DNA of 64,000 nucleotides from Chloroflexota bacterium (GCA_020850535.1 JADZEM010000123.1:124001-188000); one strand, 5' to 3'. Shown: positions 55,506-64,000, counted from the stretch's first letter. The notes: generated by a model not told the origin, from the letters alone. A program made the numbers and translations.

Positions 55506-55760
55506 CTATGCGTGCGCGATGGTCGAAGCCATGCGTCGGACCTCGGAGACGAAATCGGCGCCTTCGACGATGGTCCGAGCCTGCACCTGGCCTGCCTCGT
55601 CTGGCTCAAATGCGATGATGGCCATGTCAGCAGCGACATCCTCGCCGTTGAGTCGCAAGATGTCGAGCAGGAGTGCGCGTGCCTCTTCCAGGGAGTCGAA
55701 CGCGCCGCCTGCGCGATTCCCCGTGGCGTCATCCCAGACTTCGTAGTACGTCGCGATCAT
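55506..55760 (-). CDS. Small unknown protein, 84 aa
   Basis: Acidic protein with AAGGAG 9 nt before the ATG. It shows a strand-helix pattern (YYEVWDDATGNRAGG, SLEEARALLLDIL, MAIIAFEPDEAGQ) that I have seen in small Chloroflexota/Actinobacteria orphans but cannot name. It lies in the insert between the 58-bp repeats, on the same strand as the next small gene and 54 nt downstream of it (different frame). Confidence 0.65.
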   Translation of the reverse strand: MIATYYEVWDDATGNRAGGAFDSLEEARALLLDILRLNGEDVAADMAIIAFEPDEAGQVQARTIVEGADFVSEVRRMASTIAHA

Positions 55761-55814
55761 GCCGCTGACTCCTTCTTCTCACTCTACCACGTGGCCATGG
55801 CCGGGGTCCGATTC

Positions 55815-56234
55815 CTACTCGCCCGTGAGTCCATGCACAATGCGCACGACATAGCCGATCAGGTCAGGAGCTGAACTCTCGTCGAGCATCGCGCGTTGGC
55901 TGTCGTACAGCAGCCAGTGACCGCTTCCTGGTCGATCTGGTGGCTCGCACCAGATCGGCGCATCATCGGGAATTTCGATGGTGGCGATATAGATGCCCGG
56001 CTTCCAGTTACGCGCAAGCCCGAGACTGCGTACTTCAGCCTCACTGTCGAAGACCGAAAGTCCAGCCCATTTCCTCACAAAGTCAGCATCGTGTGGGCGC
56101 GGGCATGGCTGACGGAGAGCCGCTTGAGAAAGGAAGTCCTGAATCGTCAGCAGCCGGTGCTTCACGAGCCGGTAGAAGATGCGAGACAGGGGCTGCCTCC
56201 TCGTGCGCCACCTGAATGGCTTGTGCCGCCGCAT
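55815..56234 (-). CDS. Small unknown basic protein, 139 aa
   Basis: No family recognised. I take ATG 56234 (MRRHKPFRW) as the start because the Arg-rich N-terminus looks native; GTG 56273 is open but lies at the repeat border. The N-terminus is basic (RWRTRRQPLSRIFYRL), followed by LTIQDFLSQAA, a helical middle and a beta-rich C-terminus (GIYIATIEIPDDAPIWCEP, HWLLYDS). It lies inside the direct-repeat insert, upstream of the 84-aa gene. The pair could be a toxin-antitoxin-like unit, which is only a guess. Confidence 0.55.
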   Translation of the reverse strand: MRRHKPFRWRTRRQPLSRIFYRLVKHRLLTIQDFLSQAALRQPCPRPHDADFVRKWAGLSVFDSEAEVRSLGLARNWKPGIYIATIEIPDDAPIWCEPPDRPGSGHWLLYDSQRAMLDESSAPDLIGYVVRIVHGLTGE

Positions 56235-56278
56235 GGTAGCGGAACGTTCGGCATATCGTGCCAGGAAGGCCACTCCAT

Positions 56279-56336
56279 GGCGCGATCATCAGCGCGGACG
56301 GCGGCATCACCGCCAACTATTTCTGAGGAGGCGCGC
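56279..56336. repeat. 58-bp direct repeat, right copy
   Basis: Begins GGCGCGATCATCAGCGCGGA and includes the TTCTGA stop of the SDR frame. It differs from the left copy at two positions. It is not part of an intact SDR gene here. Confidence 0.88.
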
Positions 56337-56377
56337 AGCAGTGGCATCGAGGGGCATCTGGGCGGCGGCTCGGCCGG

Positions 56378-56671
56378 TCACGTGTCGACGACGTACCGCC
56401 AGACGTTCGTCTCGAACTTCGTGAAGCCGACCCGCTGGTGGAGCCGGATCGCAGGCTGGCGGTGGTTGCCTGAGTGCAATTCGATGCGGCAGGCCCGCTG
56501 CTCGGCGGCCAGCCGCTGGCACTCCCGCACCAACGCCTCGCCGATACCTTTGCCCCGCACTGGCTCGTCTACGACCACGTCCTCGACGAACCCGAACGTC
56601 GCCCCTGGGGTGGCGAGCAGCAGCAGCGTGAGCGTCCCGACGATCCGGCCATCGCCGCCACGAGCGGCCAG
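56378..56671 (-). pseudogene. GNAT acetyltransferase, N-terminally truncated
   Basis: The frame carries the acetyl-CoA part of a GNAT domain: DGRIVGTLTLLLL, VVVDEPVRGKGIGEALV (motif A, Q/R-x-x-G-x-G/A) and AIRLHQRVGF. The first strand and helices that should precede residue DGRIVG are missing, and no start codon fits; upstream codons look non-coding. Another reading frame there has a weak helical stretch (RQRSFRAAAAAHERL), which hints at a frameshift. It is probably a dead remnant, near the right repeat copy. Confidence 0.55.
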
Positions 56672-56787
56672 CCTGCACGGCGCGATGCTCGCCGCAGGAT
56701 AGCCGCTCGTGGGCCGCAGCCGCGGCGCGGAACGAGCGCTGACGCGTGAGGCCGCTCCGCGCTCCGGTGGTGCGTGGACTCTCGACC

Positions 56788-57198
56788 TTATGCCGCCAGC
56801 ACCACCGCCTGCTGCCGACGCCGGGCTGGCCGCCCCAGTGGCCGAAGCTGCCACCGACCATACGCGATGGTCGCCGTCAGCAGGCCCGTCACCAGCGGGA
56901 AGAGTGGCGCGAGCACGTCGCCGCTGAGGCTACACACGACAACCGCGCCCACCATGATGATCGTCAGAGCAGCGGCGGCCAGCGCGGTCAGCCCCACGCG
57001 GATCCGCACCAGTCCCGGCAAGATCAGGCCCAGGCCTCCCACGACCTCCGCCACCGAGATGAACTGCATCAGCAGCCCGGGCAGCGCAATCGGCATCTGA
57101 GCCAGCAACTCGTCGAGCGGCATCGCGAGCTTGGCAGACCCGCCGAAGATGAAGAGCGCGCCAACCAGTACCTGCAGCGTCCACAGTGCGATGTTCAC
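56788..57198 (-). CDS. DoxX family membrane protein
   Basis: 136-aa four-helix membrane protein (WTLQVLVGALFIFGG, LMQFISVAEVVGGLGLIL, LTALAAAALTIIMVGAVVV, LVTGLLTATIAYG). The frame is longer upstream, but AGGAGG lies 7 nt before GTG 57198, which sets the start. The FIFGGSAKL and EVVGGLGLILPG motifs are those of DoxX/DoxD proteins, which act in thiosulfate/quinone or oxidative-stress contexts in some species. The role here is unknown. Confidence 0.85.
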   Translation of the reverse strand: MNIALWTLQVLVGALFIFGGSAKLAMPLDELLAQMPIALPGLLMQFISVAEVVGGLGLILPGLVRIRVGLTALAAAALTIIMVGAVVVCSLSGDVLAPLFPLVTGLLTATIAYGRWQLRPLGRPARRRQQAVVLAA

Positions 57199-57577
57199 GA
57201 TCTGCCTCCTGCGCGTGTTGGGTGGGGTGTCAGCTGGGCGGCGGGTCGCCGGGAGTTCGCTCCTCGCTGTCCCCGTTGCCCTGTCGTGCATCAGGCGTTC
57301 ACCGAGGCTGTACCGTCGTTCAGCCCGGCCCGCGCACCGCGTTCAGCCAGACCGCCCGCCCGCCACGACGCCGCGCCTGCCCTCGCCCCTCGGCCCATAC
57401 CCCTCGACCTACGACCCACCTCTGAAACCCGAAACCCAGAACCCGACACCCGCTCACGACCCACCTCTGAAACCCGAAACCCAGAACCCGACACCCCCTC
57501 ATCACAATCCCATCTCGCGCACCTGAAATCTCGTTCAGGGTGCCGTATCCTTAGAACATGCGATCGGGGGCAGGGCG
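57199..57577. other. Divergent promoter region with tandem repeats
   Basis: No gene is seen between DoxX (minus) and the AAA regulator (plus). It contains two copies of a 39-bp unit (57413-57451 and 57458-57496) built from CTGAAACCCGAAACCCAGAACC. A related sequence with CTGAAACCAAGAATCCAGAACCTGA lies at 54645-54680. Confidence 0.7.
57413..57496. repeat. Two 39-bp direct repeats (GAAACCCGAAACCCAGAACC type)
   Basis: GACCCACCTCTGAAACCCGA then AACCCAGAACCCGACACCC occurs twice with 6 nt between. It is low-complexity and non-coding in the plus direction. The related word at 54645 shows that the motif is dispersed. Confidence 0.75.
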
Positions 57578-60500
57578 GTGCGCGCGGGCGGCTCGGTGGT
57601 GACCGAGATGCCACGCCTGCCGGCCCTCCGGGGGTTCGTGGGGCGGGACCGCGAGCTGGCCGAGCTGACGGCCGGCCTGGATGATGCCCTCGCCGGACTG
57701 GGCCGTCTCTTCCTGCTGGCCGGCGAGCCCGGCATCGGCAAGACCGGCCTGACCGAGCAACTGGCTGCACAGGCTGCTGCGCGAGGCGCGGTCGCCGCCT
57801 GGGGCCGCTGCTGGGAAGGCGGCGGTGCGCCACCCTTCTGGCCGTGGGCACAGATCGTGGAGTCCGTCGCCGCTGATTGCGACGACGACACGCTGCGAGC
57901 GTGGCTCGGGCCGGGCGCGGCGGCCGTCGTCGGGATGGCGCCCGGCTTGGCGTTCCGGCTCGGTCAGGATGCCGCCAGCCCCGCTGCGCTGCCCGGCATC
58001 GCCTCCGATGCTGCCCGCTTCTCCCTCTTCCTGAGCGTCGCCGCCTTCCTCAAGCGCGCAGCCGCCGCCCAGCCATGCGTCCTGATCTTCGAGGATCTGC
58101 ACGCCGCCGACGATGCCTCACTGCTGCTCCTGCGCTACCTCGCACGAGACCTGCGTGGAACCCGCCTCTTCCTGCTGGGCACCTACCGCGACGCCGAGAT
58201 CGCCCGCTTGCCGGACGTTGGCGACGCCATCGGCGCGCTGGTGCGCGAGGGACACCTGACCACCCTCCACGGCCTGCCTCAGGACGACGTGCGCGACCTG
58301 ATCGCCGAGCTTGGCGGCGTCGCGCCGTCGGCTGCGACCGTCGCCGCCATCCACGAGACGACCGAGGGGAACCCGCTGTTCGTGCGGGAGGCCGTCCGCC
58401 TGCTGGCCTCGTCGGGCGCGCTCGCCAGCCCCGAGCGGCCAGCCGTCCCGATCCCCAGCAGTGTGCGCGCGCTGATCCAGCAGCGGCTCGCCCCGCTCTC
58501 GGTCGGCGCGGTCCAGGTGCTGTCCGCCGCCGCCGTCGTCGGGCGGGACTTCGATGTGGCGCTCGTCGGGCCGGCCTGCGAGCTGCCGCCGTCAGACGTG
58601 CTGGCCGCCGTCTCCGAGGCTGTCGCGCTCGGCGTCGTGGCCGAGGAGTCGGTCGCCCTGGGCCGCTACCGGTTCTCGCACTCGCTGATGCGCGAGGTCG
58701 TCTACGAGAGCCTGCCGATCCCCGTCCGCGCCAGCCTGCACCGCGCCGTGGGCGAGGCCATCGAGCGGCTGTACGGCCCCGACTCGGACACGCACATGGC
58801 CGAGCTGGCCCGCCACTTCTCGGAGCTGACCAGCGCCGGCGAGCGCGAGCGCGCCCTCCAGTACACCCGCCGGGCCGGCGACCTCGCCATGCGGACCCAC
58901 GCCTACGAGGACGCCGTGGCCGAGTATGGCCGCGCCCTCCGGACCCTCGACCTCGCCAGCCCCAGCGGCGCGGATGACGCCCTGCGCTGCGACCTCCTGC
59001 TGAGCCTCGGAGCGGCCCAGGTGCGGGCCGGGCGTTATCCCGCCGCCAAGGAGACCCATCTCCAGGCCGCCGAGCTTGCCCGCCAGTTGACCGACCCGGA
59101 GCGCTTCACCCGGGCGGCGCTCGGGTACGGCGAGCCGTACGTCGAAGGTGGGCTGGTCAACCGCCAGCTTGTCGGGCTGCTCCGCGAGGGGCTGGAGCAG
59201 TTGCCGGCCGAGGACAGCCCGCTGCGAGCGCGGACGCTGGCCCGCCTGTCGGTCGAGCTGACCTTCTCGGATGAGATCCACTTGACGGACGGCTTGAGCC
59301 GGCAGGCAGTCGGGATGGCCCGGCGGCTGGGCGAGGCGCAGTCGCTCGGAGCCGCGCTCGACGCCCGCTGGATGGCCGTCTGGGGGCCGGACGGCCTCTC
59401 CGAGCGGACGGCGCTCGCCCACGAGATCCTCCAGCTTGCCCGCCAGACCGGTCAGCGCGATCTGGAGCTGATGGGGCGCGGGCAGCGGGCGACCTCCGCC
59501 CTGGAATCTGGCGATCTGTTGGCGTTCGAGTCCGAGGTGGCCCTTCACGGGCGGCTGGCCGACGAGCTACGGATGCCCGTGCGCCAGTGGACCACCACCA
59601 CGATGCGGGCAACGCGGGCCCTGTTGCTGGGCCACTTCTCCGAGGCCGAAGCGCTGGCCGAGGAGGGCCTGGCGCTCCAGCCTGAGCTGCCGAACGCGCG
59701 CTGGGCGCACGTCAACGAGATGGCGATGCTCGCCTGGGAACGCGGGCAGATCGGGGAGCAGCGCGAGCGCTGGCAGGGAATCGTCACGCGGTTTCCGCGC
59801 GCCGCGTTCGCGCGGGGCTGGCTCGGGCTGGCCGACCTCGCCGCCGGCGACCGAGCAGCCGCGCAGCGCACGCTGACGCTCCTGGCCGAGCAGATCCCGC
59901 TGCGACCCCGCAGCGGCCTCTGGCTGCCAGGCTTCGCGCTGGCCGCGATGCTCGCCGCACAGCTCGACGACGCTGCCGCCTCGGCCGCCCTCTACACGGT
60001 GCTCGCGCCGTACGCCGGGCACGTCGTCGTGATGCCCATCGAGCACCCGGTGGTCTGCTTCGGCTCGACCTCCCTGCACCTGGGTACGCTGGCGCACGGG
60101 GCCGGCCGCCTGGACGCCGCCGCCGAGCACTTCGCGGCGGCCCTTCGCGAGCACGAGCGGCTGGGCGCTGCGCCCCTGCTGGCGCGCACACGGGTGGCCT
60201 ACGGCCGGCTGCTGCTCCTGCGTGAGCGGCCAGAAGACCAGGCCCAGGCGGCCGACCTGCTGGACCGGGCCGAGGAAGCGGCGACGGCGCTCGGCATGCC
60301 CGGCCTGCGCGCCGAGATCGCCGCCCTCCGCGCTGATCCTCGCCCCGCCGCGCAGGAGGTGCGCCGCGATGCCGCCCGCCCCCTCTCCGCGCCGGAGATG
60401 ATGTCGGCGAAGGTCCTGAGCGATGTCGTTCCGCGGAACGATAGTCGCGCTCCGCGGGAGCTTGCGAGCCGAAGGATAGTTGCGCCGCGCAGCGGGTCAG

Positions 60501-61186
60501 ACGGTGAGGTTGCTCCGGCGCAGAGCGGGGGAGATATGGCCCCGCCTCCTACCAATCCCGCACCCCCGCCTACATCGCCCTCTCCGACTGAGCGCTTCCA
60601 GCGTGAGGGCGAGTACTGGACCATCGCCTTCAACGGCGAGACGGTCCGGCTCAAGGACTCGAAGGGGCTGCGACAGATCGCCGTGCTGCTGGGGCAGCCG
60701 GGCCGTGAGCTGCCCGTCACCGAGCTGGAAGCGCTCGTCAGCGGGCCAGCCGACACGGGCGCCACAGCCGCCGGCCGCGCGGCTGACCGGGGCGAGCTGG
60801 AGGCCCGCAGCGACACCGGCGACGCCGGCGAGCTGCTCGACGCCGAGGCGAAGGCCGCCTACAAGACTCGCCTGGACGACTTGCAGGAGGAGATCGACGA
60901 GGCCGAGGCGTTCAACGACGCCGAGCGCGCCGAGCAGGCCCGCGCCGAGCGCGAGTTCCTGATCCGCGAGCTGGCCCGCGCGGTGGGGCTGGGCGGCCGG
61001 GACCGCAAGGCCGCCTCCCATGCCGAGCGCGCCCGCCTGAACGCCACCCGCGCCATCCGCTCCGCCATGGCGAACGTCGCCCGCGAGCATCCGCTGCTGG
61101 GGCAGCATCTCGCCGCGACCATCCGCACCGGCCGCTACTGCTCGTACACACCGGACCCGCGCACGCCGGTGGCCTGGTCGCTCTGA
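57578..61186 (+). CDS. Large AAA ATPase / TPR regulator with an actinobacterial C-terminal domain
   Basis: 1202-aa cytosolic protein of the MalT/LuxR-like AAA group, without a LuxR helix-turn-helix. The ATPase domain has VGRDRELAEL, Walker A GEPGIGKT (49-56) and Walker B VLIFEDLHAADDAS near 170. A long TPR-like helical region spans about 400-930. Residues 935-978 are translated from a 131-bp dispersed repeat (copy A) and form a Ser/Arg-rich linker. The C-terminal domain (about 1005-1200; YWTIAFNGETVRLKDSKGL, LLDAEAKAAYKTRL, RTGRYCSYTPDP) is the one found at the end of many actinobacterial AAA regulators. GTG 57578 is used; GTG 57596 and ATG 57608 are alternatives. Confidence 0.85.
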   Translation: MRAGGSVVTEMPRLPALRGFVGRDRELAELTAGLDDALAGLGRLFLLAGEPGIGKTGLTEQLAAQAAARGAVAAWGRCWEGGGAPPFWPWAQIVESVAADCDDDTLRAWLGPGAAAVVGMAPGLAFRLGQDAASPAALPGIASDAARFSLFLSVAAFLKRAAAAQPCVLIFEDLHAADDASLLLLRYLARDLRGTRLFLLGTYRDAEIARLPDVGDAIGALVREGHLTTLHGLPQDDVRDLIAELGGVAPSAATVAAIHETTEGNPLFVREAVRLLASSGALASPERPAVPIPSSVRALIQQRLAPLSVGAVQVLSAAAVVGRDFDVALVGPACELPPSDVLAAVSEAVALGVVAEESVALGRYRFSHSLMREVVYESLPIPVRASLHRAVGEAIERLYGPDSDTHMAELARHFSELTSAGERERALQYTRRAGDLAMRTHAYEDAVAEYGRALRTLDLASPSGADDALRCDLLLSLGAAQVRAGRYPAAKETHLQAAELARQLTDPERFTRAALGYGEPYVEGGLVNRQLVGLLREGLEQLPAEDSPLRARTLARLSVELTFSDEIHLTDGLSRQAVGMARRLGEAQSLGAALDARWMAVWGPDGLSERTALAHEILQLARQTGQRDLELMGRGQRATSALESGDLLAFESEVALHGRLADELRMPVRQWTTTTMRATRALLLGHFSEAEALAEEGLALQPELPNARWAHVNEMAMLAWERGQIGEQRERWQGIVTRFPRAAFARGWLGLADLAAGDRAAAQRTLTLLAEQIPLRPRSGLWLPGFALAAMLAAQLDDAAASAALYTVLAPYAGHVVVMPIEHPVVCFGSTSLHLGTLAHGAGRLDAAAEHFAAALREHERLGAAPLLARTRVAYGRLLLLRERPEDQAQAADLLDRAEEAATALGMPGLRAEIAALRADPRPAAQEVRRDAARPLSAPEMMSAKVLSDVVPRNDSRAPRELASRRIVAPRSGSDGEVAPAQSGGDMAPPPTNPAPPPTSPSPTERFQREGEYWTIAFNGETVRLKDSKGLRQIAVLLGQPGRELPVTELEALVSGPADTGATAAGRAADRGELEARSDTGDAGELLDAEAKAAYKTRLDDLQEEIDEAEAFNDAERAEQARAEREFLIRELARAVGLGGRDRKAASHAERARLNATRAIRSAMANVAREHPLLGQHLAATIRTGRYCSYTPDPRTPVAWSL
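60379..60509. repeat. 131-bp GATGTCGGCGAAG element, copy A, inside a coding gene
   Basis: Same sequence as 54493-54623 in inverse orientation, read in frame as residues 935-978 of the AAA/TPR regulator without a stop codon. The residues it adds (SAKVLSDVVPRNDSRAP in the middle) do not belong to any domain. Confidence 0.9.
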
Positions 61187-61248
61187 CGCACAGCGCACGC
61201 GGCACGGCTCCCGCGGAGTCGGCTACGCTCTCTCCCGCCGGAGGAGTC

Positions 61249-61734
61249 ATGACCGACGAACCGACCGCCGCGCTCGGGTTTCCGTTGCCCGCACCATCCT
61301 TCGCCGTGCGGATCTTCACCCTCTGTGACCATGCCGAGGCGGTCGCCGCGAACTCCAAGCTGTACATCAACGGCGCGGGCGTCAGCGCGATCTGGACGGC
61401 CAACGTCCCCGGCCCGCTGACGCCGCTCTACCTCGCGCTCCGGCTGGCCGTCCCCTGGCAGCACACCACCGAGCCGTTCAACATCAAGATTCGGGCGCTC
61501 AACGCGGACCGCTCGCCGGTTGGCCGCGATCCCCTGTTCGAGCTGGACCCGGAGATCGGCCGGCCGCCCGGCCTGCGTCCCTGGGATGAGAGCGCCATCA
61601 ACGGCGCGTTCGGCATCGGCGGCCTGCCGATCCAGGAGTACGGGACGATCTACTTCCACCTGGAAGTGGCCGGCGAGACGCTGGCCGTCCACCCGCTGAA
61701 GATCACGCCGATGCCGGCCGGCCACCCCCGCTGA
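61249..61734 (+). CDS. DUF6941 family protein
   Basis: 161-aa beta-rich protein with GGAGGAG 3 nt before the ATG. It matches DUF6941 by LCDHAEAVAANSKLYINGAG (given by its key CDHAE and KLYINGAG), a central Thr/Pro beta stretch and the LEVAGETLAVHPLKI ending. Family members are of unknown function and are common in actinobacteria and Chloroflexota. It follows the AAA regulator after 62 nt. Confidence 0.82.
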   Translation: MTDEPTAALGFPLPAPSFAVRIFTLCDHAEAVAANSKLYINGAGVSAIWTANVPGPLTPLYLALRLAVPWQHTTEPFNIKIRALNADRSPVGRDPLFELDPEIGRPPGLRPWDESAINGAFGIGGLPIQEYGTIYFHLEVAGETLAVHPLKITPMPAGHPR

Positions 61735-61795
61735 TACCGCCCACCCCAGACTCGCAGACGGGTCGGGGCAAGGTTACTTAGGCACTTCCTTCGCA

Positions 61796-61819
61796 GGGTA
61801 CCGGATGCGGCCGGTACCC
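61796..61819. terminator. GGTACCGG hairpin between DUF6941 and OGT genes
   Basis: GGGTACCGG and CCGGTACCC form 9-bp arms around a 6-nt loop, 61 nt past the DUF6941 stop. No T-tract follows. The rest of the 229-bp spacer (61735-61963) shows no clear promoter box. Confidence 0.4.
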
Positions 61820-61963
61820 CTGGCTCGCCGCGCCGGTACTTCTGGGACATCACGCTCGCCCGTCCCGCCGCGTTTCCCATCACAGACGGCGGAGATCCGT
61901 CCTTCGCGGCGAGGCGCCTCGGGTGCATCGCGGGAGCTTTCCAGGGATGGAGCGTGTATCCTC

Positions 61964-64000
61964 ATGAAGCGTCAGCCGGGCGCGCGCCGGCAGACGCCGG
62001 CCACGCGCGCCCCGCTCCGTCTGCCGAATCTGCGTCGGCCAGACGGAGCGGGGCGTCTGCATCTCCCAGCCACCACCCCCGCAGCGAACCTGGTCGCTGC
62101 CGACCGGGCCGTCGCGCAGGGCGTCCCGCTGCACCAGGCCGGCCGCCTCGCCGAGGCTGAAGCCTGCTACCGCCAGGCCCTCGCCGTGGCCCCGGACCAC
62201 CCCGACGCCCTGCACCTGCTCGGGTTGCTGGCGCACCAGGTCGGGCGGCCAGAGATCGCCGTGGCGCTGATCCGGCAGGCCATCGCCGTGACAGCGGACC
62301 GGCCAGCCTTCTACCTGAACCTTGGAGCAGCCCTCCAGGCGCAGGGACAGCTCGCAGAAGCGGTCATCGTCTGCCGACAGGCTCTCGCGCTGCGGCCAGC
62401 CTACCCCGAAGCCTTGAACAACCTCGGCGTCATGCTCCAGGCGCTCGGGCGCGTGGACGAAGCGATCCCCTGCTTCGAGCGTGCTATCGCCCTGCTGCCA
62501 GCCTACGCCGACGCCCACTTCAACCTCGGCGCGGCCTTCCAGGCCGACCGTCAGCCCGAGCGCGCCGTCGAGGCGTACCGGGCTGCTCTGGCGCTCCGGC
62601 CGGCCTATCCCGCCGCCCTCTACAACCTCGGCAACACCCTCTGCCTGCTGGAGCAGTACGCTCCCGCCGCCGACGCCTACGAGGCCGTGCTGGCGCTCGA
62701 ACCGGACCACGTCCAGGCCCACAACAACCTCGGCGTGGCCCTCCAGGCCCTCGGGGAGCGCGACCGCGCCCTGGTCTGCTTCGAGCGGACGCTGCAGCTT
62801 GACCCTGCCTATACCCAGGCCGACACCAACCGCGCCCACCTCTGGCGGGATCGCGGGCGGCTCGACGAGGCCAGCGCGGTCTACCGGCGCGTGCTGGCCG
62901 CCGACCCAACCGACGCCCAGGCCCACAGCTGCCTGCTCCTCGTGCTCGACCACCAGGAGAGCGTCAGCGCCGAGCAGGCGCTGGCCGAGCGCCGGGCCTG
63001 GAACCTGCAGCACGCCCGCGCCCTGACGCTGGCCGCGCCGCCCCACCCCAATGACCGCACCCCCGCCCGGCGGCTGCGCGTCGGCTACGTCTCCGGCGAC
63101 TTCTACTACCACTCGGCCTCGACGGCGTTCCTGGAGATCATCCTCAACCACGATCCGTCCGTGGTCGAGGCCGTCTGCTACGCCACCGTCGCGAAGTCGG
63201 ATGCCCAGACCGAGCGCATCAAGTCGCTGGTCCCGCGCTGGCGCGACATCACCCACCTGACCGACGCCGAGGCCGCCGAGCAGATCCGCGCCGACGAGAT
63301 CGACATCCTGGTGGACCTTGGCGGGCACTCGGCCAGCGGCCGGCTGCTGATCTTCGCGCACAAACCGGCCCCCGTCCAGGTCACCGCCTGGGGCTACGTC
63401 ACCGGCACCGGCCTCGACGCGATGGACTACGTGCTGGCCGACCCGGTCGTCGTGCCGCCGGACGCCGAGCGCTGGTACCAGGAGCAGGTCGTCCATCTGC
63501 CGTGCTTCGTGACCTATGGGACGGTCCCACATACGCCGGACATCGTGCCGCCGCCGGTCCTCTCGCGCGGCACGGTCACCCTGGGCTCGTTCAACCGCTC
63601 GATCAAGATCACCGAGCTGACGCTCGATCTCTGGGGGCGCGTCCTCGCGGCCATGCCCGAGGCCCGGCTGCTCCTCAAGAGCCCCGGCCTGGACGACGAC
63701 GACAACCGCACCCGCATCCTGGCCGGCCTCGGGCGGCAGGGCGTTGCGCCGGCCCGCGTCGAGATCCTCGGCCGCACGCCCCAGAGCGAGCACCTCGCCG
63801 CCTACGGGCAGATCGACATCCAGTTGGACCCGTTTCCGCACGGCGGCGGCGCGACCACCTTCGAAGGGCTGATGCAGGGCGTCCCCTGCGTCACCCTGCT
63901 CGGAGATCGAATCTCGGGGCGCGTGTCGGCCTCCCTGCTGGGGCAGGTCGGCCTTGAGGATCTGGTGGCAGGGACGCCCGAGCAGTACGTCGAGATCGTG
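61964..64000 (+). CDS. TPR-containing O-GlcNAc transferase-like (SPINDLY family) glycosyltransferase, 3' end outside the window
   Basis: Open frame of 679 codons from ATG 61964 that runs off the window. The N-terminal ~45 residues are Arg/Pro-rich and disordered. About eight TPR units follow (residues ~55-345; repeated NLG-x-LQ-LG and LRPAYPEAL patterns). The GT41 catalytic part begins near 365 (RRLRVGYVSGDFYYHSAS, LVDLGGHSASGRL, FAHKPAPVQVTAWGY; then GSFNRSIKIT and LDPFPHGGGATTFEGLMQGVP). Bacterial homologues glycosylate proteins on Ser/Thr. No ribosome site is strong (GGATGGAG is 13 nt away). The gene's end and partners are not visible. Confidence 0.92.
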   Translation, partial: MKRQPGARRQTPATRAPLRLPNLRRPDGAGRLHLPATTPAANLVAADRAVAQGVPLHQAGRLAEAEACYRQALAVAPDHPDALHLLGLLAHQVGRPEIAVALIRQAIAVTADRPAFYLNLGAALQAQGQLAEAVIVCRQALALRPAYPEALNNLGVMLQALGRVDEAIPCFERAIALLPAYADAHFNLGAAFQADRQPERAVEAYRAALALRPAYPAALYNLGNTLCLLEQYAPAADAYEAVLALEPDHVQAHNNLGVALQALGERDRALVCFERTLQLDPAYTQADTNRAHLWRDRGRLDEASAVYRRVLAADPTDAQAHSCLLLVLDHQESVSAEQALAERRAWNLQHARALTLAAPPHPNDRTPARRLRVGYVSGDFYYHSASTAFLEIILNHDPSVVEAVCYATVAKSDAQTERIKSLVPRWRDITHLTDAEAAEQIRADEIDILVDLGGHSASGRLLIFAHKPAPVQVTAWGYVTGTGLDAMDYVLADPVVVPPDAERWYQEQVVHLPCFVTYGTVPHTPDIVPPPVLSRGTVTLGSFNRSIKITELTLDLWGRVLAAMPEARLLLKSPGLDDDDNRTRILAGLGRQGVAPARVEILGRTPQSEHLAAYGQIDIQLDPFPHGGGATTFEGLMQGVPCVTLLGDRISGRVSASLLGQVGLEDLVAGTPEQYVEIV

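Noticed and set aside
56307-56861. A complete GNAT gene using a longer frame
   Set aside because: The longer frame is out of register with the GNAT motifs, and the frame with the motifs lacks the N-terminal part.
61880-63841. Long minus-strand open frame of 653 codons
   Set aside because: It is the antisense of the TPR-OGT gene. The plus frame shows clear TPR and GT41 motifs, while this frame has no family motif and is rich in Arg, Gly and Val as expected of a high-GC shadow.

Overview
The window is GC-rich, densely coded on both strands, and shows no tRNA, rRNA, CRISPR array or intact transposase. GTG starts, DUF3151 and DUF983 proteins, a SufU-type Fe-S scaffold, AcrB-like RND pumps without partner subunits and repeated GC-rich palindromes suggest a high-GC Chloroflexota bacterium near Thermomicrobia/Sphaerobacter. 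This assignment is inferred from gene content only. Most genes are metabolic, transport or regulatory. Accessory material sits in the gaps as small defence or toxin-antitoxin modules, orphan genes and several repeat families.

Layout. 1-9 kb: an M20 peptidase (cut by the window edge), a Tat-exported PGRP amidase and a two-gene histidine kinase unit. 8-9.6 kb: an AbiEi-like antitoxin with a shortened nucleotidyltransferase partner. 9.6-14.3 kb: ligA (NAD-dependent DNA ligase), a secreted FecR-domain protein, sufU and a 78-residue unknown. 14.4-19.1 kb: a tight operon of two asparagine-synthetase-like enzymes around a zinc-ribbon membrane protein with a possible TOPRIM-like domain. 19.2-29.7 kb: two MFS exporters, an ApnL-like protein, two orphan MbcA/ParS-like antitoxins, a membrane MutS-like ATPase, a FAD oxidoreductase and an esterase. 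29.9-33.9 kb: three SDRs and an HTH-PBP regulator. 34-46.7 kb: two paralogous RND pumps, the second in an operon with a receiver-only regulator and a small membrane protein. Between the pumps lie a DUF983 protein, an AAA ATPase/TOPRIM-like pair that resembles a defence module, and a rhodanese.

47-64 kb: a shikimate-dehydrogenase-like gene (probably leaderless), DUF2283 and DUF3151 genes, a second M20 peptidase, a Gfo/Idh/MocA oxidoreductase, a glutamine-synthetase-family enzyme, a potassium-channel-like protein, an SDR followed by an island between 58-bp direct repeats, a DoxX protein, a 1202-residue AAA/TPR regulator, a DUF6941 protein and the start of a TPR-OGT (SPINDLY-like) glycosyltransferase.

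Repeats are the most distinctive feature. Two families are 131 bp long in their full copies. One copy is read in frame inside the large AAA regulator, and a shortened copy supplies the start of an asparagine-synthetase-like gene. Other repeats are long palindromes, a 42-bp dispersed element, and tandem or simple-sequence tracts. The best candidates for undescribed systems are the AsnB / zinc-ribbon / AsnB operon and the ATPase/TOPRIM pair.
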